From Gordonia bronchialis DSM 43247 (GTDB lineage: Bacteria > Actinomycetota > Actinomycetes > Mycobacteriales > Mycobacteriaceae): DNA of 64,000 nt. The notes beneath the pieces were generated by a model, which saw only the letters and a list, made by a program, of their open reading frames with translations, was not told the DNA's origin and searched no databases. The stretch lies in contig NC_013441.1 of the NCBI RefSeq assembly GCF_000024785.1, positions 1,550,001-1,614,000 of the forward strand, in the 5' to 3' direction. The translations under genes were made by a program, and so were the position numbers. Shown here in pieces: positions 55,103-63,882 of the stretch (positions within the stretch are counted from its first letter, which is position 1; every line of letters begins with the position of its first letter).

Positions 55103-55669
55103 TCACCAGGCGTGCGCGGTGTTCTGCGCGTCCTCCAGCGACCGTGCGACCAGCAGTTCGACGGCGTCGCAGCCGTTGCCGATCAGGAGTTCGACCTCGG
55201 CACGCGCGGCGGTCGGGAAGGGTTTCAACACGAAGTCGGCGGGATCCTGGCGGCCCGGGGGCCGGCCGATGCCGAGGCGGACCCGCAGATAGTCGCGGGT
55301 GCCGATGACCTGACTGATGGACCGCAGACCGTTGTGCCCGCCCTCGCCGCCGCCGCGCTTGAGACGGACCGCGCCGAAGTCGATGTCGAGTTCGTCGTGG
55401 GCGACGATGAGGTCGGCGGGCCCGACCGAATAGAACTTGCAGAGTGGGCCGATCTGGCGACCCGACTCGTTCATGTACGTGCGGGGCTTGGCGACCAGCA
55501 CGCTCTGACCGGCGAGGGTGATCGAAGCGACCTCGGCGCCCGAGCGCTTGTGCACCTTCCACCGCTCGCCGGCCGAGGCGACGAGGGCGTCGGCGACCAT
55601 CGCGCCGACGTTGTGCCTCGTCTTCTCGTAGCGTGAACCGGGGTTACCCAGTCCCACAATTATTTTCAC
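55103..55669 (-). CDS. pth: Peptidyl-tRNA hydrolase
   Basis: The 188-residue enzyme releases peptides from prematurely dropped peptidyl-tRNA. Motifs are [20 protein letters not shown] (catalytic His19), [10 protein letters not shown] (Asn67), [16 protein letters not shown] (conserved Asp), GGHNGLRSI and [12 protein letters not shown]. It starts at GTG 55669, directly before the conserved region. It follows rplY by 29 bp, as in mycobacteria (Rv1014c/Rv1015c), and is probably in its operon. Confidence 0.95.
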   Translation of the reverse strand: MKIIVGLGNPGSRYEKTRHNVGAMVADALVASAGERWKVHKRSGAEVASITLAGQSVLVAKPRTYMNESGRQIGPLCKFYSVGPADLIVAHDELDIDFGAVRLKRGGGEGGHNGLRSISQVIGTRDYLRVRLGIGRPPGRQDPADFVLKPFPTAARAEVELLIGNGCDAVELLVARSLEDAQNTAHAW

Positions 55670-55698
55670 TACCAGGAGGGTCGTGAACCGGCTGGTGA

Positions 55699-56331
55699 CT
55701 ACTGCGAGTCGGTGGCCGACTCGTCGCTCTCGGTGGGCACCTCGGCGCCGGCCTCCACAGCCTCTTCCTCGAGGTCCGCAGCGGTCGGGGCCTCGTTGAT
55801 CGCGACGATCAGGGTTTCCGGGTCCGAGACGAGGGAGACGCCCTGCGGCAGGTCGAGATCGGCGGCGTGTACGGAAACACCGGCCGCGGTGCCTTCGACG
55901 CTGACGGTGATCTGCTCGGGGATCGACAGGGCGTCGGCCTCGATCTCCACGACGCTGGCGTCCTGGACGACCAGGGTGCCCGGGGCGGCGTCGCCCTCGA
56001 CCACGATGGTCACCTCCACGGTGACCTTCTCGCCGCGACGGATCACCAGCAGGTCGACGTGCTCGATGTAGTTGCGGATCGGGTGGACGTCGATCTGCTT
56101 GGTCAGCGCCAGCTGGCTGGTGCCCTCGATGTCGAGATCGATGATGGCGTTGGTGCCGTTGGCGCGCAGGATGGCGGCGAGCTCGCGGGCCGGCAGGCTG
56201 AGGTGCTGCGGGTCGGTGCGGTGGCCGTACAGGACGGCGGGCACCTTGCCCTCGCGGCGGGCGCGGCGAGCGGCGCCCTTGCCCTTCTCGGTGCGCGTGG
56301 TGACGGCGAGCTTGGTGGTCTCGGTTGCCAT
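55699..56331 (-). CDS. rplY: 50S ribosomal protein L25/general stress protein CTC
   Basis: The 210-residue long form of L25 binds 5S rRNA with its N-terminal domain (about 1-95: [30 protein letters not shown]). It has the C-terminal CTC beta domain (about 100-185: [26 protein letters not shown]) and an acidic tail ([17 protein letters not shown]). ATG 56331 is preceded by GAGGAG. It is the first gene of the rplY-pth pair. It is intact. Confidence 0.95.
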   Translation of the reverse strand: MATETTKLAVTTRTEKGKGAARRARREGKVPAVLYGHRTDPQHLSLPARELAAILRANGTNAIIDLDIEGTSQLALTKQIDVHPIRNYIEHVDLLVIRRGEKVTVEVTIVVEGDAAPGTLVVQDASVVEIEADALSIPEQITVSVEGTAAGVSVHAADLDLPQGVSLVSDPETLIVAINEAPTAADLEEEAVEAGAEVPTESDESATDSQ

Positions 56332-56572
56332 GATGATCTCCTCGTGATTGCTGATCGGCGGTGGTCTTCGGTCGCGGCGAGCGAACACGACCCACATCCG
56401 CCGGGCGGGCACTCGAGGGCCCGCGAGGAGAACTGCGATGGTCGCGCCGATCACGGTGACAAATCACCCTCGCCGAGACAACGTCGGCCAGGGTAGTCGA
56501 TGACCTGGCCCGATGTCACATCGCGTGGCAGCCGCCGGTGGTCGCGGGCCTACAACCGGCATACTCGCTGCC

Positions 56573-57013
56573 ATGACCTCACGCACCCCGATCGAGATCA
56601 CGACGGCCTACCTCGACGCCCTCGCCCGCGACGACATCGACGCCGCGATGGCCAACCTCGACGACGACATCGTCTACACCAACGTCTCGCTGCCGACTGT
56701 GCACGGAAAACGGAAGGTTGCCAAGATCTTCGGCGGCATGGCCACCAACCCCCGCGCGGGCTTCAACTACCGCATGATCAACGTCAGCGCCGACGGTCCG
56801 GTGGTCCTGACCGAACGCGTCGACGAGATCAGCGTCGGCCGCGTTGCCGTGCAGTTCTGGGTCTGCGGCCGGTTCGAGATCGCCGACGGGCGGATCGTGG
56901 TGTGGCGCGACTACTTCGACTACTTCGATTGCACCAAGGCGCTGCTGCATGGTCTGGCCGCCGCCGTGGTGCCGCGGCTGCAGCGCCCGCTCCCGGTGCG
57001 CGTCGCGGCCTGA
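56573..57013 (+). CDS. Limonene-1,2-epoxide hydrolase/SnoaL-like protein
   Basis: The 146-residue protein has the NTF2-like cone fold of limonene-epoxide hydrolases: EITTAYLDALARDDIDAAMA at the start, VHGKRKVAKIFGGMA, and the C-terminal VCGRFEIADGRIVVWRDYFDYFD, which carries the Asp/Arg/Asp residues used in that family. The last 25 residues form a basic amphipathic tail. The true substrate is unknown; steroid isomerase-like or SnoaL-type functions share this fold. ATG 56573 was chosen over the in-frame ATG at 56513. The gene is monocistronic by spacing. Confidence 0.82.
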   Translation: MTSRTPIEITTAYLDALARDDIDAAMANLDDDIVYTNVSLPTVHGKRKVAKIFGGMATNPRAGFNYRMINVSADGPVVLTERVDEISVGRVAVQFWVCGRFEIADGRIVVWRDYFDYFDCTKALLHGLAAAVVPRLQRPLPVRVAA

Positions 57014-57087
57014 ATCCCCAGCTCGATCAACCGACCGGATGACACCCGAGTATCGGAATCCGGTGCGGTCCCATATGCTTTCGCGTC

Positions 57088-57489
57088 ATGAGCTATCAGC
57101 AACCCGCATACGGGGGGCCCCAGGGGGGCCAGAGCTTCTACGTCAACATCATGGGTCAGGAGCAGGGGCCGCTCGACGTCGCGCAGCTGCACCAGATGGC
57201 AATCGCCGGTCAGCTGAAGGGCGAGACCCTGGTGCGCGCCGCCGACGCCCCGAATCCCTTCCCGGCCAGCCAGGTACCCGGTCTGTTCTCCGACAAGGAG
57301 TGGATGACGACGCTGCTGATCTCGTTCTTCCTGGGCGGGCTCGGTATCGACCGCTTCTACCTGGGGCAGACCGGTCTCGGCGTCGGCAAACTGCTCACCT
57401 GCGGCGGGTGTGGAGTGTGGTCCCTGATCGACCTCATCCTCATCGCCATGCGCAAGGTGACCGACGCCGATGGGCGTCCGCTGGCCTGA
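57088..57489 (+). CDS. GYF_2/TM2-domain membrane protein
   Basis: The 133-residue protein has a GYF-like domain (about 15-65: FYVNIMGQEQGPLDVAQLHQ, GQLKGETLVRAADAP). A TM2 domain follows (about 70-125: MTTLLISFFLGGLGIDRFYLG, GKLLTCGGCGVWSLIDLILI), with the conserved Asp-Arg-Phe motif (DRFYLG) between two membrane helices. A short cytoplasmic tail ends it. Such proteins bind Pro-rich partners, but their role in bacteria is unknown. A 14-bp-stem terminator follows the stop. Confidence 0.86.
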   Translation: MSYQQPAYGGPQGGQSFYVNIMGQEQGPLDVAQLHQMAIAGQLKGETLVRAADAPNPFPASQVPGLFSDKEWMTTLLISFFLGGLGIDRFYLGQTGLGVGKLLTCGGCGVWSLIDLILIAMRKVTDADGRPLA

Positions 57490-57507
57490 CACACGCCTGA
57501 CGCACGC

Positions 57508-57540
57508 GGGCCGGATGATCTGATCGAGATCATCCGGCCC
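57508..57540. terminator. 14-bp-stem hairpin terminator between convergent genes
   Basis: GGGCCGGATGATCT (57508-57521), loop GATCG, AGATCATCCGGCCC (57527-57540): a perfect 14-bp stem lying between the TM2 gene (+) and the arsenate-reductase-like gene (-). It is the strongest hairpin in the window and would serve both strands. Confidence 0.85.
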
Positions 57541-57552
57541 GAGTCGCGTATG

Positions 57553-57894
57553 TCAGAGGATCTCGTCGAGGTTCTCCATTGGCCGGGTGAGCCGAGTTCC
57601 CTTGTCCGTCACCACAAACGGGCGTTCCACCAGGATCGGGTGGGCGACCATCGCGTCGAGGATCTGCTCGTCGGACGCCGATGCGAGGTCGAGTTCCTTG
57701 TAGAGGGCCTCGCGTTTGCGCACGGCCTGCGACGGCGTCAGTCCGGCGGCGGCGAACAACTTCTCCAGCTGCGTGCGGGTGAACGGCTCGTCCAGGTATT
57801 TGACGATGGTCGGTTCCACCCCGTGCTCACGCAGCTTCTGCAGCGCCTTGCGGGAGGTCGAGCATTTCGGGTTGTGATAGATCGTCGCATCCAC
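57553..57894 (-). CDS. ArsC-type (glutaredoxin-dependent) arsenate reductase-like protein
   Basis: The 113-residue thioredoxin-fold protein has the catalytic cysteine in IYHNPKCSTSRKALQKL (C11) and HPILVERPFVV with the oxyanion-binding Arg (R91), as in E. coli ArsC. The length fits. It may reduce arsenate or be a related Spx/YffB-like reductase; no ars operon genes are nearby, so the physiological role is uncertain. It starts 9 bp from the MFS gene stop and may be co-transcribed with it. Confidence 0.86.
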   Translation of the reverse strand: MDATIYHNPKCSTSRKALQKLREHGVEPTIVKYLDEPFTRTQLEKLFAAAGLTPSQAVRKREALYKELDLASASDEQILDAMVAHPILVERPFVVTDKGTRLTRPMENLDEIL

Positions 57895-57903
57895 GTCGGT
57901 AGC

Positions 57904-59067
57904 CTATCGCCGCCGCGGCAGGCGAAGGGTCAGCAGGGCGGCGGCCGTGCAGCAACCCGCGCCCACGATGATCGGCGCCGACGACCCGCCGCGGTCGATC
58001 GCGAACGCCCCGAACAGTGCGCCGATCGCGATCGAGGAGTTGAACGTGGTCGCATATAGGGTCGTGGCGGCTTCCCGGGCATCGGGTGCGGCCCGGAACA
58101 CCGTGGTTTGCAGGCCCACCGGGATCGCCGCGTATGCCGCCGCCCATAGCAACAACAGCGGCAGGGCGGCCGCCATGACCGGTGCGCACAGGAGTACCAG
58201 CGTCAAGGCCGCGGCCAGGAGCCCGACGAGTCCCGTCAGTGCCCAGCGCAGCGATGTCACCCGCGTCATGTAAGCACCCGCGGCGAAGTTGCCCCCGACC
58301 CCGGCCACGCCCATCGCGAGCAGGACCGCGCTGACGAGATCGTCGGAGATGCCGATGCCGTCGATGATGAACGGGGTCACGTAGGTGTAGGCGGAGTAGG
58401 CGCCGATGATGACCAGCGCGGTGACTCCCAGCGTCACCGCGAGAACACGGTTGCCCAGCTGGCCCGGCAGTTCGCGCAGCGCCACGTTGCCGACCGGGGT
58501 GGTCGGGCGCATGAAAGCGGCCAGCGCCACGAACGCCACCGCGCTGAGTCCGGCCAGTCCCCAGTAGGCGGCGCGCCAGCCCAACAGCTGACCCACCAAG
58601 GTGCCCAAGGGCATTCCGGCCACCGAGGCCAGCGACACCCCGGAGAACGCGATGGTGGTCGCGCGTACCGACGCCGCCGGTGGGACCAGCAGGATGGCGG
58701 TGGCCGCAACGATGGCCCACATCAGGCCCAGCGCGCACCCGATGACGGCGCGGATCACCACCAGCAGCACGTAGTTGCCGGCCAGTGCGGTCAGCGCGTT
58801 GCCGACCGCGAAGAGAGCGAGCACGACGAGCAGGATCGCGCGCCGGTCCATCCGGCGGGTGGCGGTGGCCAGCGTGGGGGAGGCGACGGCGGCGACTGCG
58901 GCGAAGTAGGTGACGCTGAGTCCGATCATCCCCTCCGAGACGCCGAGGTCCTCGGCCATCGGTCCGAGCAACCCGATGGGCATGATCTCGGTGGTGGTGA
59001 CGGTGAAGACCCCGAGTCCAAGGGTGGCGACCGCGGCCCAGTCGCGCCGCGTGGCACGTGTCCTCAT
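57904..59067 (-). CDS. MFS transporter (DHA1/AraJ-like)
   Basis: The 387-residue transporter has twelve predicted helices. The motif A-like loop SPTLATATRRMDRRAILLVVL follows helix 2, and NALTALAGNYVLLVVIRAVIGCALGLMW is typical of drug:H+ antiporters and sugar-efflux homologues (AraJ/YdhP). TVTTTEIMPIGLLGPMAEDLGVSEG is the usual start of this subgroup. ATG 59067 with GAGGAG upstream was chosen over the in-frame upstream ATG at 59169. It is followed by the ArsC-like gene. Confidence 0.87.
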   Translation of the reverse strand: MRTRATRRDWAAVATLGLGVFTVTTTEIMPIGLLGPMAEDLGVSEGMIGLSVTYFAAVAAVASPTLATATRRMDRRAILLVVLALFAVGNALTALAGNYVLLVVIRAVIGCALGLMWAIVAATAILLVPPAASVRATTIAFSGVSLASVAGMPLGTLVGQLLGWRAAYWGLAGLSAVAFVALAAFMRPTTPVGNVALRELPGQLGNRVLAVTLGVTALVIIGAYSAYTYVTPFIIDGIGISDDLVSAVLLAMGVAGVGGNFAAGAYMTRVTSLRWALTGLVGLLAAALTLVLLCAPVMAAALPLLLLWAAAYAAIPVGLQTTVFRAAPDAREAATTLYATTFNSSIAIGALFGAFAIDRGGSSAPIIVGAGCCTAAALLTLRLPRRR

Positions 59068-59196
59068 GGGTCTCCTCAGCAGTGGTGGCCGACGATCTGG
59101 GACCGTCACATTCTCACCGGTGGTGCGGTGGCCGCGCAGCACGAGCGGAGTCATTCGGACACTCGGCACGGACCCGTTGATCGCGACGAATCGGGC

Positions 59197-59805
59197 ATGA
59201 TCGGTCTCATGGGCGGCTACAGACTCGGTGCGATGGTCGCGGTGATCGTGCTCGGGGCAATCAGTGTCATCGCGTTCGCGCCGGGCCGCGCCTGCGCGTG
59301 CAGTTGTATGCCCCGACCCAAGGACGAGGTGATCGCCTCAGCGGAGGCGATCGTCGTCGGGACGGTGGTGGATCGAGCCGACGCGGAGGCCGACGGGAGT
59401 CGCTACACCATCCGCGTGGAGTCCAGCTACCGACAGCAACTGCCCGAATTCATCACCGTGGTCACGGCGTCGGCCGGGGGTGCCTGCGGCGTCAGCCTGC
59501 AGGAGGGTGCTCGGGAGGTGGTGGTCCTGGGCTGGCCGGGTGGGGGCGTCAGCAAGCGACCCGGCGAATGGGGCGCCAACCTCTGCTCCAATTTGAGTGT
59601 CACCCAGGCCGACGTCGACCGTCTGGCCGGACCCGCGCTGCAACCGGTGCCACTTCCGCCGCAGGGACACCCGGCAGACGGGCGCCCACCGGCGGGGCCC
59701 GAAGCCGACAGTTGGGTGTCGACGTGGGTCGTCGCCGGCGGCATCGCGGTCGCGGTGTCGGCGCTGGCAGTGATCGTCGTGCTGGTGGTCCGGCGCCCGG
59801 GCTGA
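59197..59805 (+). CDS. NTR/TIMP-like secreted protein with C-terminal membrane anchor
   Basis: The roughly 202-residue protein starts with a signal helix (YRLGAMVAVIVLGAISVIAFAP) and then CACSCMPRP. The Cys-x-Cys pair at the mature N-terminus is the mark of TIMP-like netrin (NTR) domains. A beta-rich region with further cysteines follows (AGGACGVSL, GANLCSNL). A Pro-rich linker leads to a C-terminal transmembrane helix (WVVAGGIAVAVSALAVIVVLVV). Function is unknown. ATG 59209 is an alternative start. It is convergent with prs. Confidence 0.72.
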   Translation: MIGLMGGYRLGAMVAVIVLGAISVIAFAPGRACACSCMPRPKDEVIASAEAIVVGTVVDRADAEADGSRYTIRVESSYRQQLPEFITVVTASAGGACGVSLQEGAREVVVLGWPGGGVSKRPGEWGANLCSNLSVTQADVDRLAGPALQPVPLPPQGHPADGRPPAGPEADSWVSTWVVAGGIAVAVSALAVIVVLVVRRPG

Positions 59806-59815
59806 TCGCTGCCGG

Positions 59816-60793
59816 CTAGGCGATACCGTCGAAAAGGCTTGTCACCGAGCCGTTTTCGAAGACCTCGCGAATGGTTTGAGCCAGCAGCGGGGCAATCGAG
59901 AGCACCGTCAGCGTCTCGAAACGCTTCTCCGGCGGGATCGGCAGGGTGTCGGTGGCGATGACCTCGTCGGCGCCACAGTTGGCGAGCCGCTCGGTCGCCG
60001 GGTCGGAGAACACGGCATGGGTGGTGGCGATGACCACGTCGCCGGCCCCGGCGTCCTTGAGTTTGGCCACCGCACCCGCGATGGTGCCGCCGGTGTCGAT
60101 CATGTCGTCGATGAGCACACAGGTGCGGCCCTCGACCTCGCCGACCACGCGGTGGGCGACAACCTGATTGGCCACCATCGGGTCGCGGGTCTTGTGGATG
60201 AACGCGACCGGGGCGCCGTCGAGTGCGTCGGCCCACTTCTCGGCGACACGCACACGACCGGAGTCGGGGGAGACCACCGCGATGTTGTCGGTGCCGTACT
60301 TGCCGCGCACATAGTCCGACAGCTGTCCCTGCGCGTGCATGTGGTCGACGGGGCCGTCGAAGAAGCCCTGGATCTGGTCGGTGTGCAGGTCGACGGTGAT
60401 GATCCGGTCGGCGCCCGCGGCCTTGAGGAGGTCGGCGATGAGGCGGCCCGAGATGGGCTCGCGACCGCGGTGCTTCTTGTCCTGGCGGGCGTATGGGTAG
60501 AACGGCAGGATCACGCTGATCCGCTTGGCCGATCCGCGCTTGAGCGCGTCGATCATGATCAGCGCTTCCATCACCCACTGATTGAGCGGGAACGGGCAGC
60601 TCTGCAGGACGAACGCATCCGAGCCGCGCACGGACTCCTCGAACCGCACGAACAGCTCACCGTTGGCGAAGTCCCGCGCCGTCTGCGGCGTGACCTTGAT
60701 GCCGAGTTCGTCCGCGACCGCTTCGGCCAGTTCGGGGTGGGCGCGCCCAGAGAACAGCATGAGGTTCTTCTGGTTATCGGTGGTCCAGGTCAT
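59816..60793 (-). CDS. prs: Ribose-phosphate diphosphokinase (PRPP synthetase)
   Basis: The 325-residue enzyme makes PRPP from ribose-5-phosphate and ATP for nucleotide, His, Trp and cell-wall arabinan synthesis. FANGELFVRFEESVRGSD, the flexible loop YARQDKKHRGREPIS, VDLHTDQIQGFFD and the PRPP-binding VLIDDMIDTGGTIAGAV are all present. It follows glmU by 24 bp and is probably co-transcribed, as in mycobacteria (Rv1018c-Rv1017c). It is intact. Confidence 0.96.
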   Translation of the reverse strand: MTWTTDNQKNLMLFSGRAHPELAEAVADELGIKVTPQTARDFANGELFVRFEESVRGSDAFVLQSCPFPLNQWVMEALIMIDALKRGSAKRISVILPFYPYARQDKKHRGREPISGRLIADLLKAAGADRIITVDLHTDQIQGFFDGPVDHMHAQGQLSDYVRGKYGTDNIAVVSPDSGRVRVAEKWADALDGAPVAFIHKTRDPMVANQVVAHRVVGEVEGRTCVLIDDMIDTGGTIAGAVAKLKDAGAGDVVIATTHAVFSDPATERLANCGADEVIATDTLPIPPEKRFETLTVLSIAPLLAQTIREVFENGSVTSLFDGIA

Positions 60794-60817
60794 GAAAACT
60801 CTTCTACTCGTCGGGTA

Positions 60818-62287
60818 TCACTCGGGCTGGTCGTCTGGCTGCTGCTGAGCGGTCCGCGCGGCGCGTGCGGCCTCGGTGTCCGGGCGCTTGCGCACCACCC
60901 AGTTCTCGATATTGCGTTGTTCTCCCGCCGACACGGCGAGGGCTCCCGGCGGTACATCTTGCCGCACCACTGTCCCCGCGCCGGTGTACGCCCCGTCCCC
61001 GACGGTGACCGGTGCGACAAACATGTTGTCAGACCCGGTCCGGCAGTGGGACCCGATCACGGTTCGATGTTTGTTCACACCGTCGTAGTTGACGAAGACA
61101 CTCGACGCGCCGACGTTGGACTGCTCGCCGATCGTGGCGTCGCCGACGTAGGTGAGGTGGGGGACCTTGCTGCCGTCACCGATGGTCGCGTTCTTGGTCT
61201 CCACGAAGGTGCCGATCTTGCCGTGGGCGCCCAACTGCGTACCGGGCCGCAGGTAGGCGAACGGACCGACGCTGGCGCCGTCGCCGATCACCGAATTGCT
61301 GCCATGGGTGCGGATGACGTGTGCGCCACGCCCGATCGTCACGTCGGTCAGCGTGGTGTCGGGACCGAGGACCGCGTCTTCGGCGATCGAGGTGCGGCCG
61401 TGCAACTGCGTGCCGGGTTCGATGCGCACATCCGCCTCGATGGTCACCTCGACGTCGATCCACGTCGACGCGGGGTCCACGACCGTCACCCCGGCAAGCT
61501 GGTGCCGGCGCACGATCCGGCGGTTGAGCTCGGCACCCAACTCGGAGAGCTGAGCCCGGTCGTTGCAGCCGGCGACGAGCCACGGATCGTCGACGGTGAA
61601 GGCGCGCACGGCTTTTCCGCTGCGACGCGCGATCGCGATCACGTCGGTCAGATAGAACTCGCCTTGGGAATTGTCGGTGGACAGCTCGGCGAGAGCGGCC
61701 CGCAACGCTGCCCCGTCGAAGGCGTACACCCCGGCGTTGACCTCGGTGATGGCGCGCTGCTTGTCGGTGGCGTCGCGTTCCTCCACGATCGCCTGCACCG
61801 AGCCGTCGTTGGTGCGGATGATGCGTCCGTAGCCGGTGGGATCATCGGCGGCAAAGCTGGTCAGCGTGGCGGCAGCCGCGACGTCACCGGCGTGGTGGGC
61901 GGCGACCAGGCCGCCGAAGACCTCGGCGTCGAGCAGCGGTACGTCGGCCGCGGTGACGATGACGGTGCCGTCGAAGTCGGCGGGCAGCGCACCCAGGCCC
62001 ACCCGCGCCGCGTCGCCGGTGCCGCGCGGGGAGTCCTGCCAGGCGGTCGTGTACGGCAGATCGAGGGCGGTTGCGACCTCGTCGACCGCGCCGGCGACAC
62101 GCTCTCCCTCGTGACTGACCACCGCGACCACGTGCGCCGGGTCGATTCCCGCTGCGCCGTGGAGTACGTGTCCGACGAGGCTGCGTCCGGCGATGGAGTG
62201 CAGGATCTTGGGCGTCTTGGATTTCATCCGGGTCCCGGCGCCTGCGGCGAGGACGATCACGGCCACGGGTGACGATGGTCCCGTCAT
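60818..62287 (-). CDS. glmU: Bifunctional GlcNAc-1-P uridyltransferase/GlcN-1-P acetyltransferase
   Basis: The 489-residue enzyme makes UDP-GlcNAc for peptidoglycan. The N-terminal pyrophosphorylase domain (about 1-240) has [19 protein letters not shown] and [13 protein letters not shown]. The C-terminal left-handed beta-helix (about 260-460) has hexapeptide repeats and [39 protein letters not shown] and [14 protein letters not shown], with the acetyl-transfer His in HLTYVGD. The disordered tail (QQQPDDQPE) is usual for actinobacteria. It is the first gene of glmU-prs. Confidence 0.96.
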   Translation of the reverse strand: MTGPSSPVAVIVLAAGAGTRMKSKTPKILHSIAGRSLVGHVLHGAAGIDPAHVVAVVSHEGERVAGAVDEVATALDLPYTTAWQDSPRGTGDAARVGLGALPADFDGTVIVTAADVPLLDAEVFGGLVAAHHAGDVAAAATLTSFAADDPTGYGRIIRTNDGSVQAIVEERDATDKQRAITEVNAGVYAFDGAALRAALAELSTDNSQGEFYLTDVIAIARRSGKAVRAFTVDDPWLVAGCNDRAQLSELGAELNRRIVRRHQLAGVTVVDPASTWIDVEVTIEADVRIEPGTQLHGRTSIAEDAVLGPDTTLTDVTIGRGAHVIRTHGSNSVIGDGASVGPFAYLRPGTQLGAHGKIGTFVETKNATIGDGSKVPHLTYVGDATIGEQSNVGASSVFVNYDGVNKHRTVIGSHCRTGSDNMFVAPVTVGDGAYTGAGTVVRQDVPPGALAVSAGEQRNIENWVVRKRPDTEAARAARTAQQQPDDQPE

Positions 62288-62518
62288 GACATTCTCCGCC
62301 TCTCCGCGGTCCTCGTATCGCTGACGAGCCCCGCTGTCGCGCCGGGTGCGATCCTACGCACCGGCCACATCGTGCAGCCACGCACCGGCGCGGATCGCCG
62401 CCTGATAGAAAACAAGGTGACCCGCGACCCCCATGCGCTCGACCGATCGTGATGTTCCGACGCGATTCCTACCGCATCCGGGGTCCGGGAAACAAAACGG
62501 ACCAACGGAGGTACATCG

Positions 62519-63274
62519 ATGAGCACTCAGAAGACCGCGATCGTCACCGGCTCGGCGCGAGGGATCGGCGCCGCCGTCGCCAAGCGCCTCGCGTCGGACG
62601 GATTGGCGGTGGGCGTTCTCGACCTCGACGCCGACGCCTGCGCCGACACCGTCAAAGCCATCACCGACGCTGGTGGCAAGGCTATTGCGGTGGGTGCCGA
62701 CGTGGCCGACGAGGCGTCGGTCGGTCGTGCGGTCACCCAGGTTTTCGATCAGCTGGGCGCGCCGACCGTCGTGGTCAACAACGCCGGTGTGCTGCGCGAC
62801 AACCTGCTGTTCAAGATGTCGGTCGACGACTGGGACACCGTCCTCGCCGTGCACCTGCGCGGTGCGTTCAATGTGACCAAGGCCGCACAGAAGTACATGG
62901 TCGAGGCCGGCTGGGGCCGCATCGTGAACCTGTCGAGCACCTCGGCGCTCGGTAACCGCGGACAGGCCAACTACTCCGCTGCCAAGGCCGGCATGCAGGG
63001 CTTCACCAAGACCCTGGCCATCGAACTCGGCAAGTTCGGCGTCACCGCCAACGCGATCGCCCCCGGCTTCATCGCGACGGACATGACCGCGGCCACCGCA
63101 GCGCGGGTCGGCGCCGACTTCGAGGAGTTCAAGAAGGCTGCCGCCTCGCAGATCCCGGTCAACCGCGTCGGCGTGCCCGAGGACATCGCCCACACCGCGT
63201 CGTTCTTCGTCAGCGAGGGCGCCGGATTCGTGTCCGGTCAGGTGATCTACGTCGCCGGTGGTCCCAAGGACTGA
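62519..63274 (+). CDS. FabG-like 3-oxoacyl reductase (SDR family)
   Basis: The 251-residue short-chain dehydrogenase has the cofactor motif TGSARGIG (10-17), NNAG (87-90) and the catalytic S139/Y152/K156 (NLSSTSALG, NYSAAKAG). The overall layout matches 3-oxoacyl-ACP or -CoA reductases of the FabG4 type. NADP versus NAD use is not obvious; the Asp in VLDLDADA suggests NAD preference. A GGAGG site precedes ATG 62519. An 11-bp-stem terminator follows, then a tRNA gene. Confidence 0.9.
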   Translation: MSTQKTAIVTGSARGIGAAVAKRLASDGLAVGVLDLDADACADTVKAITDAGGKAIAVGADVADEASVGRAVTQVFDQLGAPTVVVNNAGVLRDNLLFKMSVDDWDTVLAVHLRGAFNVTKAAQKYMVEAGWGRIVNLSSTSALGNRGQANYSAAKAGMQGFTKTLAIELGKFGVTANAIAPGFIATDMTAATAARVGADFEEFKKAAASQIPVNRVGVPEDIAHTASFFVSEGAGFVSGQVIYVAGGPKD

Positions 63275-63281
63275 CTCTCGC

Positions 63282-63321
63282 CGCGGACCCGACGAGCCGC
63301 TGTGGCACAATCGGGTCCGCG
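63282..63321. terminator. 11-bp-stem hairpin between fabG-like gene and tRNA-Gln
   Basis: CGCGGACCCGA (63282-63292) and TCGGGTCCGCG (63311-63321) form a perfect stem with an 18-nt loop. It follows the reductase stop by 7 bp and ends 4 bp before the tRNA, so it probably terminates the reductase transcript. Confidence 0.75.
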
Positions 63322-63325
63322 ATAT

Positions 63326-63397
63326 TCCCCCATGGTGTAATCGGCAACACTTCTGATTTTGGTTCAGGCATTCCAGGTTCGAGTCCTGGTGGGGGAG
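63326..63397 (+). tRNA. tRNA-Gln (anticodon UUG)
   Basis: The 72-nt cloverleaf has acceptor arms TCCCCCA (63326-63332) and TGGGGGA (63390-63396) with discriminator G. The anticodon arm TCTGA-TTTTGGT-TCAGG carries anticodon TTG and reads CAA. The T-arm contains GGTTCGAGTCC. CCA is not encoded (CCG follows). Confidence 0.95.
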
Positions 63398-63402
63398 CCG
63401 AG

Positions 63403-63567
63403 AGAGCCGCGGGTCACCGTCTGCGGAGGACTCGCGCCCACCCAGGTGATGAGATCGCGGCCGGGTTGGCAGTTGTCGATGACGTCTAAGGAGCGCAGGA
63501 TCTCGCGGTCGTCGCGGGTGATCATGTCGGAAGCTCGTTGGCCGGTGTAGTGCAGTCCGTCGCCGCC
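63403..63567 (-). other. Open in-frame extension downstream of the lipoprotein stop
   Basis: On the minus strand this stretch is in the same frame as the lipoprotein gene and free of stops. It reads GGDGLHYTGQRASDMITRDD and LRSLDVIDNCQPGRDLITWV and then runs into the tRNA. A separate small frame could start at the ATG within it (MITRDDREIL). Whether it is translated is unknown. Confidence 0.4.
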
Positions 63568-63882
63568 TCATACGTCGGTGGAGCCGGTGCATCCACCGCC
63601 TGGTTGGAAGAGGGTCTCGTCGATCAGGCGGCCTTGCGGAAAGTATTGGCCCACATAGGCGTTGGTCGCGGAGTGGTCCAGCAGGAAGGACACCTTGGCG
63701 CAGAAGTTGCCTTGCTTGTCTTCGTAGGGTTGTCCGGCGCTGCTCGTGACGACGTGCGCGTTGGCCGGCAGTTCGACCTGGAGTTCTCGGGCCACGTCGG
63801 CGGTGTCGACTCCTGATTCGCCGCAGGCGGCGAGGAGTGCGAGTGCAACTGTGCAGAGCGTGACGGCGGATTTACGGGGCAT
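63568..63882 (-). CDS. Small hypothetical lipoprotein, possibly cut by an in-frame stop
   Basis: The 104-residue product has a lipoprotein signal (TLCTVALALLAAC, lipidated C20) and a mature part with ELQVELPANAHVVTSSAGQP, NFCAKVSFLLDHSATNAYVG and GGGCTGSTDV. It stops with TGA at 63568-63570. The same frame continues open for about 165 bp to the tRNA (LHYTGQRASDMITRDDREIL, SLDVIDNCQPGRDLITWVG) with coding-like composition, so relatives may have a longer protein and this stop may be premature. I do not recognise the family. Confidence 0.68.
   Translation of the reverse strand: MPRKSAVTLCTVALALLAACGESGVDTADVARELQVELPANAHVVTSSAGQPYEDKQGNFCAKVSFLLDHSATNAYVGQYFPQGRLIDETLFQPGGGCTGSTDV

Noticed and set aside
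56332..56572. A small gene between rplY and the epoxide-hydrolase-like gene
   Set aside because: No frame has a ribosome site or recognisable motif; in mycobacteria a lipoprotein gene lies near here but nothing similar is seen.
59876..62272. A 798-codon open frame on the plus strand
   Set aside because: It is antisense to prs and glmU, both unmistakable; Gly/Asp/Val/Arg-rich translation is typical of a GC shadow.
62288..62518. A hidden gene between glmU and the fabG-like gene
   Set aside because: The 231-bp divergent gap has no frame with family features; it more likely holds the two promoters. I see no clear hexamers.
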